A stretch of DNA of 64,000 bases, taken from Paracoccaceae bacterium. GTDB lineage: Bacteria > Pseudomonadota > Alphaproteobacteria > Rhodobacterales > Rhodobacteraceae. Positions 9,974-18,730 of the stretch are shown piece after piece (the first letter of the stretch is position 1; each line of letters begins with the position of its first letter). The notes under the pieces are model-generated. The model saw only the letters and a program-made list of their open reading frames with translations. It searched no databases and had not been told where the DNA came from. The translations under genes and the position numbers were made by a program. Location of the stretch: NCBI GenBank assembly GCA_003605175.1, contig QWDA01000002.1:186001-250000 (forward strand), given 5' to 3'.

Positions 9974-11464
9974 TCAGTCTTCGAGGCCGTAGGCGCGGCG
10001 CAACCCTCGCTGGGTGCCCTGGCCGAAATCGCCGTCGATCGCGCCGGCGTAGAACGCGTTCTCCTGCAGGATCCGCTGCAACTCGCGGCGGGTGGCGGGG
10101 GTGAACATCGCCGGCCGGTCCGAGAGGATCTTGAGCACGTCCCGGCTGCCGGTGCGGAGCGCCTGGTAGAGGTACTGCGCCGCGTCTTCCGGGCCCTTGC
10201 TCTCGATCAGACCATCGTCGATCAGCGCGGCGAAATTGTACATCGCCTGCGGATGCCGCAGGTCGGCCGCCAGTTCGAACAGCCGCAGCGCGGCCTTCTT
10301 GTCGGCGCGGAGGCCGAGCGCGCCCTGATAGGTCAGGAACCCCAGGTCATTGATCGCGTCGGGAAAGTTCTGGCTCGCCGATTGCCGGTAGAGCTCCAGT
10401 GCGCGCGCCGGATCGGCCTCGACGCCGAGGCCCTGCTCGTAGAGCTTGGCGAGTTCGTACTGCGCTTCGGCCGAGCCTTCGTCGGCGGCCCGGGTCAGGA
10501 GCGAGATCGCCTCGTCCGGCTCGAAGGCGTCGCTGTCGGGGTTCAAGTGAATATAGGCCAGCCCGAGGAGCGAGCGGGTGTCGCCCGTTTCGGCCAGCGC
10601 CGCGAGCTGCTTGGTCTGGTCCGCCTTGAGGGCCGCCCAGGCGACGCGCGGATCGGCGCTGGCGATCTGGACGCCCTCGTCGGATGTGCCGGCCAGATAG
10701 AACGGGATCCCGGTCAGCGAGCCGTAGGTATGGGGTTCCTGGAGGTTGCCGGTCTTGGAAAGCACCGCGTCGCGGACCTGCCGGAACATCAGGCTGATCT
10801 CGAGATCCTGCTTCGGCAGCAAGTCGATCAGCGCCTGGGCAAAGGGCGAATGCCCCCCGGTCCCGTCGAACGCGACCTGGCCGTCCTTCGCGGCATAGGC
10901 GACCAGCGTGCCCCGGTCGGGGTTCGCGGGCGCGAGCCCGCCGCCGCCGGCGCTGCGCGTGCCGGTCGAGCTGCCTTCGGACGCGGCGGTGCTCGTGGTG
11001 TCGATCGCATCGCCGAACGGGTTGTTGCGGCAGGAATCGAGGATGACGATCCGCATCTTCCTTGCGTGATCGACCGCCGAAAGGAAATCGGTGAGCGTCA
11101 GCGCCTGGCCCTGGACGTCGCGGTTCGAATTCACCTGCGCATCGACCGGGATGAAGAAGTTCTCGCCGCCCACCTCGACCGCGTGGCCGGCGAAATAGAT
11201 CAGCGCGAGGTCGGCCGTCTCGGACTCGAAGGCGAACCTGTCGAGTGCCGCGCGCATCTCGTCCTGTCCGGCGTCGAGCAGCGTCGTCACTTCGAAGCCG
11301 ATGGCTTCCAGCGTCTCGGCGATGCCGGTGGCGTCTCTCGTAGTGTTGTCCAGGGGCGGAACGGTCTCATAGTTCGCCATCCCGAACAGCAGCGCGATCC
11401 GGTCGGCAGCCTGCGCGGGAACCGCCAGCAACAGAACGAACAAAGACAACGCAAAGGGGCGCAT
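9974..11464 (-). CDS. Secreted caspase-fold (peptidase C14) protein with Sel1 repeats
   Basis: 496 aa from ATG 11464; a start 30 bp further out would break the signal peptide context. Residues 1-20 (MRPFALSLFVLLLAVPAQAA) are a signal peptide. A caspase-like domain follows (about 21-270) with the catalytic pair His94 (YFAGHAVE) and Cys145 (LDSCRNNPF). Sel1/TPR-like repeats occupy roughly 290-445 (for example AQYELAKLYEQGLGVEADPARALELY). The C-terminus (FYAGAIDGDFGQGTQRGL) looks like a peptidoglycan-binding-like repeat. It is predicted to be a periplasmic cysteine protease or signalling protein; its target is unknown. A small secreted protein follows in the same operon. Confidence 0.82.
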   Translation of the reverse strand: MRPFALSLFVLLLAVPAQAADRIALLFGMANYETVPPLDNTTRDATGIAETLEAIGFEVTTLLDAGQDEMRAALDRFAFESETADLALIYFAGHAVEVGGENFFIPVDAQVNSNRDVQGQALTLTDFLSAVDHARKMRIVILDSCRNNPFGDAIDTTSTAASEGSSTGTRSAGGGGLAPANPDRGTLVAYAAKDGQVAFDGTGGHSPFAQALIDLLPKQDLEISLMFRQVRDAVLSKTGNLQEPHTYGSLTGIPFYLAGTSDEGVQIASADPRVAWAALKADQTKQLAALAETGDTRSLLGLAYIHLNPDSDAFEPDEAISLLTRAADEGSAEAQYELAKLYEQGLGVEADPARALELYRQSASQNFPDAINDLGFLTYQGALGLRADKKAALRLFELAADLRHPQAMYNFAALIDDGLIESKGPEDAAQYLYQALRTGSRDVLKILSDRPAMFTPATRRELQRILQENAFYAGAIDGDFGQGTQRGLRRAYGLED

Positions 11465-11973
11465 GGTCACTCGGCCTCCCACTCCGATTCTCAAACTCTC
11501 ACCCCTTGCAATAGGCTAACCTTCTGGAAGTGCAAAAGGAAAGCGATCGTTTTTTTTACGAGATGCGGCTCGGGCAAGAAATCCGCAACCTGGGCGGCGG
11601 CGTCGCCCCCAAAACCAGGCAGCGCTGCGGCCGGTCTCCGGCCTAGCAATCCGCCAGACCATGGGCTAGGCCATTGAACGAGATCGGACCTGCGATCGTC
11701 CGGGCGCGGAGGCGGCAGGCAGAATGCCGGACAAGGTGTTGAAATGACAATGAAACCTGGGTCAAGGCACCGGTGCGGCATCCCCGGAAGCCGGGGCAGG
11801 GCCGCACCTGACCCGGATCGGTTGCGTCGCCCTGCGAGACGCCCGGGCGGGAGATCTTCCGCAAACGGGAGGAGCGCGGCGTGATGCCCCCCGGCGCGGA
11901 CTCCTGTCGCGATCTGGCCCGCGAGGCCATTTCGCGCGACAATCATCTAAAATGCAGAGGGATGGAGAGATAG
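11465..11973. other. Divergent 509-bp noncoding region with two stem-loops
   Basis: The region between the caspase-like gene (leftward) and the FAH-family gene (rightward) holds no convincing coding sequence. It contains an 8-bp inverted repeat GGCCTAGC / GCTAGGCC (11640-11647 and 11665-11672) and a larger layered hairpin at 11759-11814. An 8-T run lies near 11550. Both genes' promoters must lie here, but I cannot place them with confidence. Confidence 0.5.
11759..11814. other. Layered stem-loop, possible structured RNA leader
   Basis: Three nested perfect stems: GGGTCA / TGACCC (11759-11764, 11809-11814), GGTGCGGC / GCCGCACC (11772-11779, 11801-11808) and CCCCGG / CCGGGG (11782-11787, 11791-11796). 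A 7-base bulge separates the first two stems on the 5' side and an AAG loop caps the third. It is about 160 bp before the FAH-family start codon, and no T-run follows. It may be a leader element or small RNA. Confidence 0.45.
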
Positions 11974-12822
11974 ATGAAACTCGTTCGTTATGGCGAGCCC
12001 GGGCAGGAGCGCCCGGGGCTGATCGACGCGTCGGGAACGCTGCGCGACCTCAGTGCCCATGTGTCCGACATCGCCGGCGAGGTGCTGGGTGACGATGGCC
12101 TAGCGAGGCTGCGGGCGCTCGACGCCGAAGGGCTGCCGCCGGTGCCGGGCGGCGTCCGCTTCGGGCCGTGTGTCGGCGGCATCGGCAAGTTCCTCTGCAT
12201 CGGCCTCAACTATTCCGACCATGCCGCGGAATCCGGCCTGCCGATCCCCGAGCACCCGATCCTGTTCTACAAGGCGAATTCCTCGGTGGTGGGCGCCTGT
12301 GACGACGTGGTGATGCCGCGCGGCTCGACCCATACCGACTGGGAGGTCGAACTGGGCGTGGTGATCGGCAAGCCGGCGAAATACGTGTCCGAGGCCGACG
12401 CGCTCGACCATGTGGCCGGATATTGCGTGATCAACGACGTCTCCGAGCGGCATTTCCAGATGAACCTCTCGGGCCAGTGGACCAAGGGCAAGGGCTGCGA
12501 CACGTTCGGGCCGACCGGCCCCTGGCTCGTCACCCGCGACGAGGTGCCCGACCCGCAGGCCCTGGCGATGCGGCTCGACGTGAACGGCAAGCGGATGCAG
12601 ACCGGGAACACGGCGACGATGATCTTCACCGTGGCGCAGATCGTATCGCATCTCTCCGAGTTGATGACGCTGCACCCGGGCGACGTGGTCTCGACCGGAA
12701 CGCCGCCGGGCGTCGGCCTGGGCATGAAGCCGGAGCCGGTCTATCTCAAGCCCGGCGACGTGATGGAACTCGAGATCGAAGGGCTTGGCGTTCAGCGCCA
12801 GAACGTGCGGATGGATGCCTGA
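11974..12822 (+). CDS. Fumarylacetoacetate-hydrolase-family protein
   Basis: 282 aa, a compact FAH-fold enzyme. The motif block GKFLCIGLNYSDHAAESG (71-88) followed by metal ligands Glu124 and Glu126 (DWEVELGVVIG) and Asp155 (INDVSERHFQ) is characteristic. The C-terminus carries GDVVSTGTPPGVG. Members cleave C-C bonds of acylpyruvates, act as isomerases or decarboxylases in aromatic degradation, or act on ureidoglycolate or diketo-deoxy sugar acids; this one cannot be assigned. GGAGAG lies 6 bases before ATG 11974. The amidase gene starts 29 bp downstream on the same strand, so the two are probably co-transcribed. Confidence 0.88.
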   Translation: MKLVRYGEPGQERPGLIDASGTLRDLSAHVSDIAGEVLGDDGLARLRALDAEGLPPVPGGVRFGPCVGGIGKFLCIGLNYSDHAAESGLPIPEHPILFYKANSSVVGACDDVVMPRGSTHTDWEVELGVVIGKPAKYVSEADALDHVAGYCVINDVSERHFQMNLSGQWTKGKGCDTFGPTGPWLVTRDEVPDPQALAMRLDVNGKRMQTGNTATMIFTVAQIVSHLSELMTLHPGDVVSTGTPPGVGLGMKPEPVYLKPGDVMELEIEGLGVQRQNVRMDA

Positions 12823-12851
12823 GCGCGGCGCCTGACCCGGAGACCAAGCGC

Positions 12852-14294
12852 ATGGAAGCCTATGAAGGGTACGACGCGACCGGGCTCGCCGCCCTGGTCG
12901 CGGCGGGAGAGGTGACGGCGGAGGCGCTCCTCGACGCGGCGCTGGACCGGGTGGCGCGGCGGAACCCGGCGCTCACCGCCGTGGTCTCGCAGGACCCGGA
13001 CCTGGCCCGGTCGGCGATCGCTTCGGGCCTTCCCGAGGGGCCGCTCCGGGGCGTGCCGTTCCTGATCAAGGATATCGGCTGCGAGACCCCCGACTTCCCG
13101 GTCTCGCTCGGCTCGCGGCTGGGGCAGGGCACAAGGCATGCGCTGACCTCGACGGTCTACGACCGGCTCCGCGGGGCGGGGCTCGTGACCTTCGGCCGCA
13201 CTGCCTGCCCGGAGGGCGCCGTGGGCCCGGTGACCGAGGCCGCCGCCTATGGTGCGCCGACCCGCAACCCCTGGGACCAGACGCGGACGCCGGGGGGGTC
13301 CTCCGGCGGCGCCGGCGCGGCGGTGGCGGCCGGGATCGTGCCGGCGGCGCATGGCTCCGACGGCGGCGGGTCGATCCGGATCCCGGCCTCGAATTGCGGG
13401 CTCTTCGGGTTCAAGCCATCGCGCGGGCGCATCCCCGACGGCCCCTATGCCGGCGAGGGCTGGGCCGGGATGGCGCAGGACGGGGTGCTGACCCGCTCGG
13501 TGCGCGACACCGCGCTCCTGCTCGACATCCTGGCGGGCCCCGATCTGGGCGTGCCCTACTGGCCGCCGCCGATGACGGGCAGCCATGTCGAGGCGCTCGG
13601 CCGTCCCACCGGGCGGCTTCGCGTCGCGGTGAGTTTCGGCACCTTCGACGGCGACCCGATTCATCCCGAGTGCCGCCGTGCCGTGGAGGAGACGGCAGCG
13701 CTTCTAGGGGCGCTCGGCCATGAGGTCAGGGAGGCGCGGCCCACGGCCGATCACCGAGGCATGATCGCTGCCTGGACAAGGATCGTCGCCTGCGGATCGG
13801 CGAGCTGGATCCGTGCGCTCGCCCGGAAGAAGGGCGTCCGGGCCGAGGATCATATCGAGCCGGTCCTCGCCGGCGCGCTGCGTCTGGCCGATGGGCTGAG
13901 CGGCACGGATTACCTCGAGGCCGTCGAGACGGTCCACGATTACGGCCGGGCGATGGCGCGCTTCCTCGACGGCCACGACGTTCTCCTTTCGGCGACGATG
14001 GCGGAGCCCCCGGCCGAGATCGGCCGCTTCGCACATACCCGCGCGGAGTTCGCCGATTTCATGGCCTACCGGACCGGCCCCGGCGGGGTGTTCGACTACT
14101 CGCCCTTCTGTGCGGCGTTCAACGCCTCGGGCCAGCCGGCCATGTCGGTGCCCCTCTACTGGAGCGAAGCCGGCCTGCCGATCGGTGTGCATTTCGCGGG
14201 CCCGATGGGGGCGGACGAGCTGCTGATCGCGCTCGCGGCGCAGCTCGAGGCGGCAAGCCCCTGGTTCGGGAAGCGGCCGCCGTTTCCTGATTGA
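12852..14294 (+). CDS. Amidase (amidase-signature family)
   Basis: 480 aa. The Ser-cisSer-Lys triad of the amidase-signature family can be seen: Lys73 ([13 protein letters not shown]), the cis serine in [12 protein letters not shown] (150-151) and the nucleophile Ser174 in [12 protein letters not shown]. The start at ATG 12852 gives a normal N-terminus ([20 protein letters not shown]); the frame remains open upstream only because it overlaps the FAH gene. The substrate amide is unknown. Pairing with an FAH-family gene suggests a short catabolic route, which is inference. A GC-rich hairpin follows the stop codon. Confidence 0.9.
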   Translation: MEAYEGYDATGLAALVAAGEVTAEALLDAALDRVARRNPALTAVVSQDPDLARSAIASGLPEGPLRGVPFLIKDIGCETPDFPVSLGSRLGQGTRHALTSTVYDRLRGAGLVTFGRTACPEGAVGPVTEAAAYGAPTRNPWDQTRTPGGSSGGAGAAVAAGIVPAAHGSDGGGSIRIPASNCGLFGFKPSRGRIPDGPYAGEGWAGMAQDGVLTRSVRDTALLLDILAGPDLGVPYWPPPMTGSHVEALGRPTGRLRVAVSFGTFDGDPIHPECRRAVEETAALLGALGHEVREARPTADHRGMIAAWTRIVACGSASWIRALARKKGVRAEDHIEPVLAGALRLADGLSGTDYLEAVETVHDYGRAMARFLDGHDVLLSATMAEPPAEIGRFAHTRAEFADFMAYRTGPGGVFDYSPFCAAFNASGQPAMSVPLYWSEAGLPIGVHFAGPMGADELLIALAAQLEAASPWFGKRPPFPD

Positions 14295-14344
14295 GCGCCT
14301 GCGGCGCGCGCCTCCGGTTTGCGTTGCCTCCGGCGCCGCGGCGG

Positions 14345-14374
14345 GCGAGGGGCTGCCCGCCCCTCGCGCTCCCC
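14345..14374 (+). terminator. Probable terminator after the amidase gene
   Basis: The stem GCGAGGGG / CCCCTCGC (14345-14352 and 14360-14367) has a 7-base loop and is followed by a GC-rich stretch and TATTT. It lies in the 116-bp convergent gap between the amidase gene and the DUF6505-like gene. Confidence 0.5.
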
Positions 14375-14410
14375 GGGAGTATTTCGGGCCAGAAGAAGAG
14401 AGTCTGGGCG

Positions 14411-14884
14411 CTAATCGCCGTGTCGCGCGACCATGTCGATCGCGGCCTCGGCGGGCGTGATCGCGCGGAAGCTCTCCTTCACGCCGGCCCCGGTCAGTTC
14501 GCGGCTCACCACGAGGAGCGTGTTGGGCGCGTGATCGGAGCAGAGATCTTCCATGTAGGCCAGTTCGGCCGCGGCATGGGGCAGGGCGGCGGCGCGGTCG
14601 GGCGCGCCGTAGAGCGCGACGAAATGGTCGGCGAGGCGGGTCTCAAGCGCCGCACGTTCGGCCGGTTCGATCCGCGTCACCGCGACCAGCGTGGCGCGGC
14701 CGAAGCTGTCGAGCGCCAGCCAGCCATTGGCGAAGGCCTGGCGCGCCTTGCCGGTGAGGTCGCCCTCGGTCCAGTTCGAGAATTCGAACCCGCCCGGGAT
14801 CGCCCATTCGCCGCTTTCGGCGGGCCGCGCGAAGATGTTCGCGTCGCTTTCGTCGAAATGGATCGTCCGGGCGAGCTTGGTCAT
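14411..14884 (-). CDS. DUF6505-like protein
   Basis: 157 aa, no signal peptide or membrane segment. N-terminus MTKLARTIHFDESDANIFA and the stretch WAIPGGFEFSNW match what I recall of small alphaproteobacterial DUF6505 proteins; function unknown. It overlaps the upstream ligase-like gene by 4 bp (ATGA), so the two are translationally coupled, and it is the last of three genes starting with mrp. Assignment to DUF6505 is from memory and should be treated as moderate. Confidence 0.7.
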   Translation of the reverse strand: MTKLARTIHFDESDANIFARPAESGEWAIPGGFEFSNWTEGDLTGKARQAFANGWLALDSFGRATLVAVTRIEPAERAALETRLADHFVALYGAPDRAAALPHAAAELAYMEDLCSDHAPNTLLVVSRELTGAGVKESFRAITPAEAAIDMVARHGD

Positions 14885-15615
14885 GGCGCCTCTTCCAGCA
14901 TGGCCGTCAGCGGGATCAGGCGGGTGGCGCCCGCGCTTGTCAACAGGAGCCCGCCCTTCTCGTCGAGCCCGGTGAAGCGTCCGCTGACCGTTTTGCCCGG
15001 CAGCCGGACCTCGATTTCCATGCCATGGCCAAGCGCCCGGCCCAGCCAGTCGCGGTGCAGCCGGGCGATGCCCGCCTCGGTCCAGTCATGGATCCGGACC
15101 AGGGTATGGCGCGACCAGCTTTCGAGCATGAGGGTCGGCGCGATGTCGCCGCAGCCCTCCTCGCGGAGCGTGGTCTCCTCCGGTGTCTCGCCGGGTTCGC
15201 GATCCGTCTCCGCCGAAAAGGCGAGATCGAGACCGATCACCAGCCAGTCGGGTTCCGCCTGCGGGTCGCGCGTCGAGGCGGCAGCGCGGATCGCCCCGGC
15301 CCGGCCGCCGTTGATCCGGATCGTGCCGGGCCAGTCGAACTGGCAGGCCATCTCCGAAGGCGCAAGCGCGCCGAACGCATCGGCGAACCCGTTCGCGGCG
15401 GCAAGCACCATCGCCATGGCGTCCACGAGCGGCACCTCCGGCGCGAGGACCAACGCGGCGGAAAGGTGGTCGGAACGGATCCGATGGGTGAGAAGGCCGG
15501 GCGCGGTGCCGGTCCGGGCCGCGGCGATGGCGGCTTGGAACGGTTGCTCCGCCGCCTGGCCGGAAAACAGGGGCGGGAGGCTCGGATCCGCTGCCGCCGG
15601 CTCAGACAACCCCAT
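14881..15615 (-). CDS. Degenerate biotin/lipoate-ligase-like protein with BPL C-terminal domain
   Basis: 244 aa. The C-terminal 55 residues (EVRLPGKTVSGRFTGLDEKG onward) look like the small barrel at the end of biotin protein ligases (a DUF4444/BPL_C-like domain). The N-terminal part follows the ligase fold order, with LSAALVLAPEVPL and FDWPGTIRINGG, but the family's GRGRxG loop is absent and the usual KWPND is replaced by DWPGT, losing the lysine. It may therefore not catalyse biotinylation. It overlaps the mrp end by 14 bp and the DUF6505-like start by 4 bp. Ligand and partner are unknown. Confidence 0.7.
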   Translation of the reverse strand: MGLSEPAAADPSLPPLFSGQAAEQPFQAAIAAARTGTAPGLLTHRIRSDHLSAALVLAPEVPLVDAMAMVLAAANGFADAFGALAPSEMACQFDWPGTIRINGGRAGAIRAAASTRDPQAEPDWLVIGLDLAFSAETDREPGETPEETTLREEGCGDIAPTLMLESWSRHTLVRIHDWTEAGIARLHRDWLGRALGHGMEIEVRLPGKTVSGRFTGLDEKGGLLLTSAGATRLIPLTAMLEEAP

Positions 15616-16672
15616 CGTCGATCAGCTTGCGCGCGATCGCCCGGAACGCCTGCGCCTGCGGGCTCTCGGGCTTGGAGGCGACGATCGGCGCGCCGCCGTC
15701 ACCGGCGAGACGGATGTCGAGGTCGAGGGGAATCTCGCCGAGGAACGGGAGGCCGAGGCGCGCGGCGTCGGCCCGCGCACCGCCATGGCCGAAGATATGC
15801 GCCTCGTGGCCGCAATTCGGGCAGATATACGTGGACATGTTCTCGATCATGCCCAGCACCTTCACGCCGGTCTTCTCGAACATGTTCAGGGCCTTGCGCG
15901 CATCCAGGAGCGCGATGTCCTGCGGCGTCGACACCACGATGGCACCCGAGACCTCGGCCTTCTGGGAAAGCGTGAGCTGCACGTCGCCGGTGCCGGGCGG
16001 CAAGTCGACGATCAGGACGTCGAGGTTGCCCCACTGCACCTGGTTCAGCATCTGTTGAAGCGCGCCCATTAGCATCGGGCCGCGCCAGACCACGGCTTCG
16101 TCCTCCTTGGTCATCAGGCCCACCGACATCATCGTGACGCCGTGGTTCCGCAAGGGAAGGATCGTCTTGCCATCGGGCGAGGCGGGGCGGCCGGAGATCC
16201 CCAGCATTCGCGGCTGCGAGGGGCCGTAGACATCGGCGTCGAGCATGCCGACCTTCTTGCCCTCGGCCGCCAGCGCCACCGCGAGGTTGGCCGAGACCGT
16301 CGACTTGCCGACCCCGCCCTTGCCCGAGGCGATGGCGAGGATCGCGTTGACCCCGGGCACCTTCGCGGGCCCGGCCTGGGGTGTGGGGTGGCGGCCGATC
16401 TTCAGGTCGGGCGGCGGTTTCTGCTGGCTGTGCGCGGTGAGGAGCGCGGTGACGTTGCCGGCGCCAGCCACGGCCTCGACCGCCGACATCGCCGCCTGGC
16501 GCACCGGCTCCATTGCCTTTCCCTGCGCCGCGTCCACCTCGAGCACGAACCGCACCTTGCCGGCCTCGACGGTGAGGGCGCGGACGATATCGGAGGCGAC
16601 GAGATCGGTCCCGGTCGCCGGGTTGGTTATGGCCTTCAGGGCCGTCAGCACGTCGTCGCGCGTTACAGTCAC
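15602..16672 (-). CDS. mrp: Mrp/ApbC-family Fe-S cluster carrier ATPase
   Basis: 356 aa from GTG 16672, which has a strong GGAGGGG ribosome site; a longer ATG frame from 16786 adds an Arg/Pro-rich tail that looks noncoding. An N-terminal MIP18-type domain (about 1-90) is followed by the P-loop ATPase with deviant Walker A GKGGVGKSTVS, and the Fe-S-binding CPNC motif (YICPNCGHEAHIFG). Mrp proteins carry 4Fe-4S clusters to apo-enzymes in the cytoplasm. It is first in an operon with a ligase-like and a DUF6505-like gene, which suggests a dedicated client enzyme; the client is not visible here. Confidence 0.92.
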   Translation of the reverse strand: MTVTRDDVLTALKAITNPATGTDLVASDIVRALTVEAGKVRFVLEVDAAQGKAMEPVRQAAMSAVEAVAGAGNVTALLTAHSQQKPPPDLKIGRHPTPQAGPAKVPGVNAILAIASGKGGVGKSTVSANLAVALAAEGKKVGMLDADVYGPSQPRMLGISGRPASPDGKTILPLRNHGVTMMSVGLMTKEDEAVVWRGPMLMGALQQMLNQVQWGNLDVLIVDLPPGTGDVQLTLSQKAEVSGAIVVSTPQDIALLDARKALNMFEKTGVKVLGMIENMSTYICPNCGHEAHIFGHGGARADAARLGLPFLGEIPLDLDIRLAGDGGAPIVASKPESPQAQAFRAIARKLIDDGVV

Positions 16673-16824
16673 GAGATTTCCCCTCCGGGGCCGCCGGGCC
16701 CCATGTCCTTGTCGCGGCCGAGGCCGGGCGTCCCCTCCAGGGGGCAACTCCGGGTTCGGCGCCCGCTTGCCACCTGTGTTATGCATAGTCGGAGAAGGTT
16801 CAAGGGCATCGGGGGAGGAGCGCC

Positions 16825-17625
16825 ATGCATCCCGGTCGGATATTCCTTGTCGCGGCCCTGCTCGGGAGCGGGCTCCTGCGGGGCGCGGCGGCGGAGGAGG
16901 CGCGGGGGTTCGTGCTTCTGGCCGACGAGCGGCTGGAGCAATCGGGGCTCCTTGGCTTCCTCCTGCCGCGTTTCACCCTCAAGCACCGGATCCGCCCCGA
17001 GCTGGAGACGGCGCCCCCGGATGCCCTTACCGATGCGCGGGCGGATCTTGTGCTGGCGCACGTGGAGGCCGTTCCGGGCGGCCACGTGGTGTTCCACCGC
17101 GATGGTGCGGAGCCGCCGGAAGCCTACGCGGTGCGTCTCGCCCCCGACGGCCCTGCCGATGCCAAGATGTTCCGCGACTGGATCGCCGGCCCGGTCGGGC
17201 AGGCGACCATCGAGGCCTTCGCGGCCACCGGCGGCATCGCCTATCGCCCCGGCGCCCCCGAAATTGCCACGCCCGCACCCGCGCCGGTCACCGGTGACAC
17301 GACCCGGGGCGCACGGCTCGCGTTGGATCATTGCGGGCGCTGCCATGTGGTGGGCGAGATCAACCGGATGGGCGGGATCGGCTCGACTCCCTCGTTCGGC
17401 GCGCTGCGGGCGATCCCGGGCTGGGAGGACAAGTTCCGGGCCTTCTGGGCGGCCAATCCGCACCCGTCCTTCACCCAGGTGGACGGGATCACGGAATCGT
17501 TCGATCCGCTGAGCCCGCCGCATATCGCGCCCGTGGAGATCACGTCCGACGAACTCGACGCGATCCTGGCCTATGCCGCCTCCATCGCGCCGAAGGATCT
17601 CGGGGCGCCGGTCGGGATTCGCTAG
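16825..17625 (+). CDS. Periplasmic c-type cytochrome with an N-terminal binding-protein-like domain
   Basis: 266 aa. Signal peptide at about 1-23 (MHPGRIFLVAALLGSGLLRG...). Residues 25-145 resemble a fragment of a periplasmic binding protein (FVLLADERLEQSGLLGFLLPRF; FRDWIAGPVGQATIEAF), in the manner of oxyanion-binding proteins; this likeness is my inference. Residues 158-260 hold one heme-binding site C170-G-R-C-H174. No obvious axial Met is seen, so a His such as that in NPHPSF might serve. A GGAGGAG ribosome site precedes ATG 16825. It is divergent from the mrp operon. Electron partner unknown. Confidence 0.8.
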   Translation: MHPGRIFLVAALLGSGLLRGAAAEEARGFVLLADERLEQSGLLGFLLPRFTLKHRIRPELETAPPDALTDARADLVLAHVEAVPGGHVVFHRDGAEPPEAYAVRLAPDGPADAKMFRDWIAGPVGQATIEAFAATGGIAYRPGAPEIATPAPAPVTGDTTRGARLALDHCGRCHVVGEINRMGGIGSTPSFGALRAIPGWEDKFRAFWAANPHPSFTQVDGITESFDPLSPPHIAPVEITSDELDAILAYAASIAPKDLGAPVGIR

Positions 17626-17792
17626 ACCCCGCGCTTTCATCAGTTTGTCCACCGGGGCCGAACCGGGGAGACCGGAGCCGGGCTGCATCGGAGGTCAGGG
17701 GTGGCCCGGATGGACGGTCATGAGAATGTCCGCCTCTCCCCGCCATCGTCGAGGGGCAGTTGCGCGCCGCGTCGCAATGGAGGACCGGCCCG

Positions 17793-18253
17793 GGCGTAGG
17801 CCGGGAGTATGTCCATGACGCCATTGACGAGTATTCCCGCACCACCGACTCTCGGGGGTTCCCGGACGGGAGGCCGGTCGGCGCCATGGCGGCCCCATGC
17901 GACGGGCGGTGGCCTTCTGCGCGAGGCACGGCGTGACCATCGCACGGGTCATGACTGACAATGGAAAAGGCTGCCGGTCCCGGGGATTGGGCCGGCCCTG
18001 CACGCCGAAGACCAATGGCAGGGCGAAGCGCTTCATCAAGACGGCGATGAAGGAACGGACCTACGCCCGCCTCCGCCAGACCTCGGATCAACCCGACGAT
18101 CATCTGCCGCGTTGGCTGCACAGCCGGAACTGGGGTCGAAAGCACGGGAGCAACAAGGCCTTGAACCCATCGCTCGCTTCGGCCCGACAGGGGACGGACC
18201 CTTGGGAAACACGGCTACGTCAGATCGGCGATTTGCCGCCCGTTTACCTCTGA
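17793..18253 (+). pseudogene. IS481-family transposase relic
   Basis: The segment shows an N-terminal piece, VGREYVHDAIDEYSRTT, in one frame (17793-17890) and the rest in another (17897-18253): MRRAVAFCARHGVTIARVMTDNG, CTPKTNGRAKRFIKTAM and LPRWLHSRNWGRKHGS. These are pieces of the DDE core of IS481-type transposases. A frameshift separates them and roughly 20 residues between MTDNG and the TPKTNG block are missing, so the gene is dead. I found no intact terminal repeats. The rest of 17626-18337 holds no other gene that I can support. Confidence 0.75.
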
Positions 18254-18337
18254 TCCTTAATACTGCCTGCCGAGGTATCGGCACGGCGCCGCTCCGCAGG
18301 TTCGGCGGTGGCCGTCCCGCAGGGATCGGAGAGGGCG

Positions 18338-18709
18338 ATGTTCGACGGCGATTTCGGGAGCAGGGACCATATCGACGACCGCAGGATGAACGTCATCCAG
18401 CTTCTCGTCATGAGCTGGGTGGTGGCGCTCGTCTCGGGTTATCTCGCCCGGATGGCCGGGTTCGGCTGGGGCGCGACGCTGCTGATCGGCTGGGTCGGCG
18501 GGGTATTGGGCGTGCTGGTCCTGGGCGTGATCGTCATGCTGGTCGATGCGATCCTGCCACGGCCGCCGCGCGCCGCCGATCTGGGCTCGCCCGAGGCGGT
18601 GGAGCCGCTGGTCGCTGCCTGGGACGAGGATCTCACGCGTGACCGCGACGCCGCGCGTGCCGCGATGACCGACGCGGCCACCGGGGCCAAGCGGCACGGC
18701 GAGAGCTGA
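18338..18709 (+). CDS. Small two-helix membrane protein, function unknown
   Basis: 123 aa from ATG 18338, which has a GGAGAGGG ribosome site. Two hydrophobic segments (about 20-38, LVMSWVVALVSGYLARMAG, and 42-67, GATLLIGWVGGVLGVLVLGVIVMLV) are followed by a cytoplasmic, Ala/Glu/Arg-rich tail. An internal ATG at 18386 just before the first helix is an alternative start. I do not recognise a family. It is convergent with grxD and lies just after the transposase relic. Confidence 0.6.
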   Translation: MFDGDFGSRDHIDDRRMNVIQLLVMSWVVALVSGYLARMAGFGWGATLLIGWVGGVLGVLVLGVIVMLVDAILPRPPRAADLGSPEAVEPLVAAWDEDLTRDRDAARAAMTDAATGAKRHGES

Positions 18710-18730
18710 GGCCGGTCAGCCCGTCGAGGC

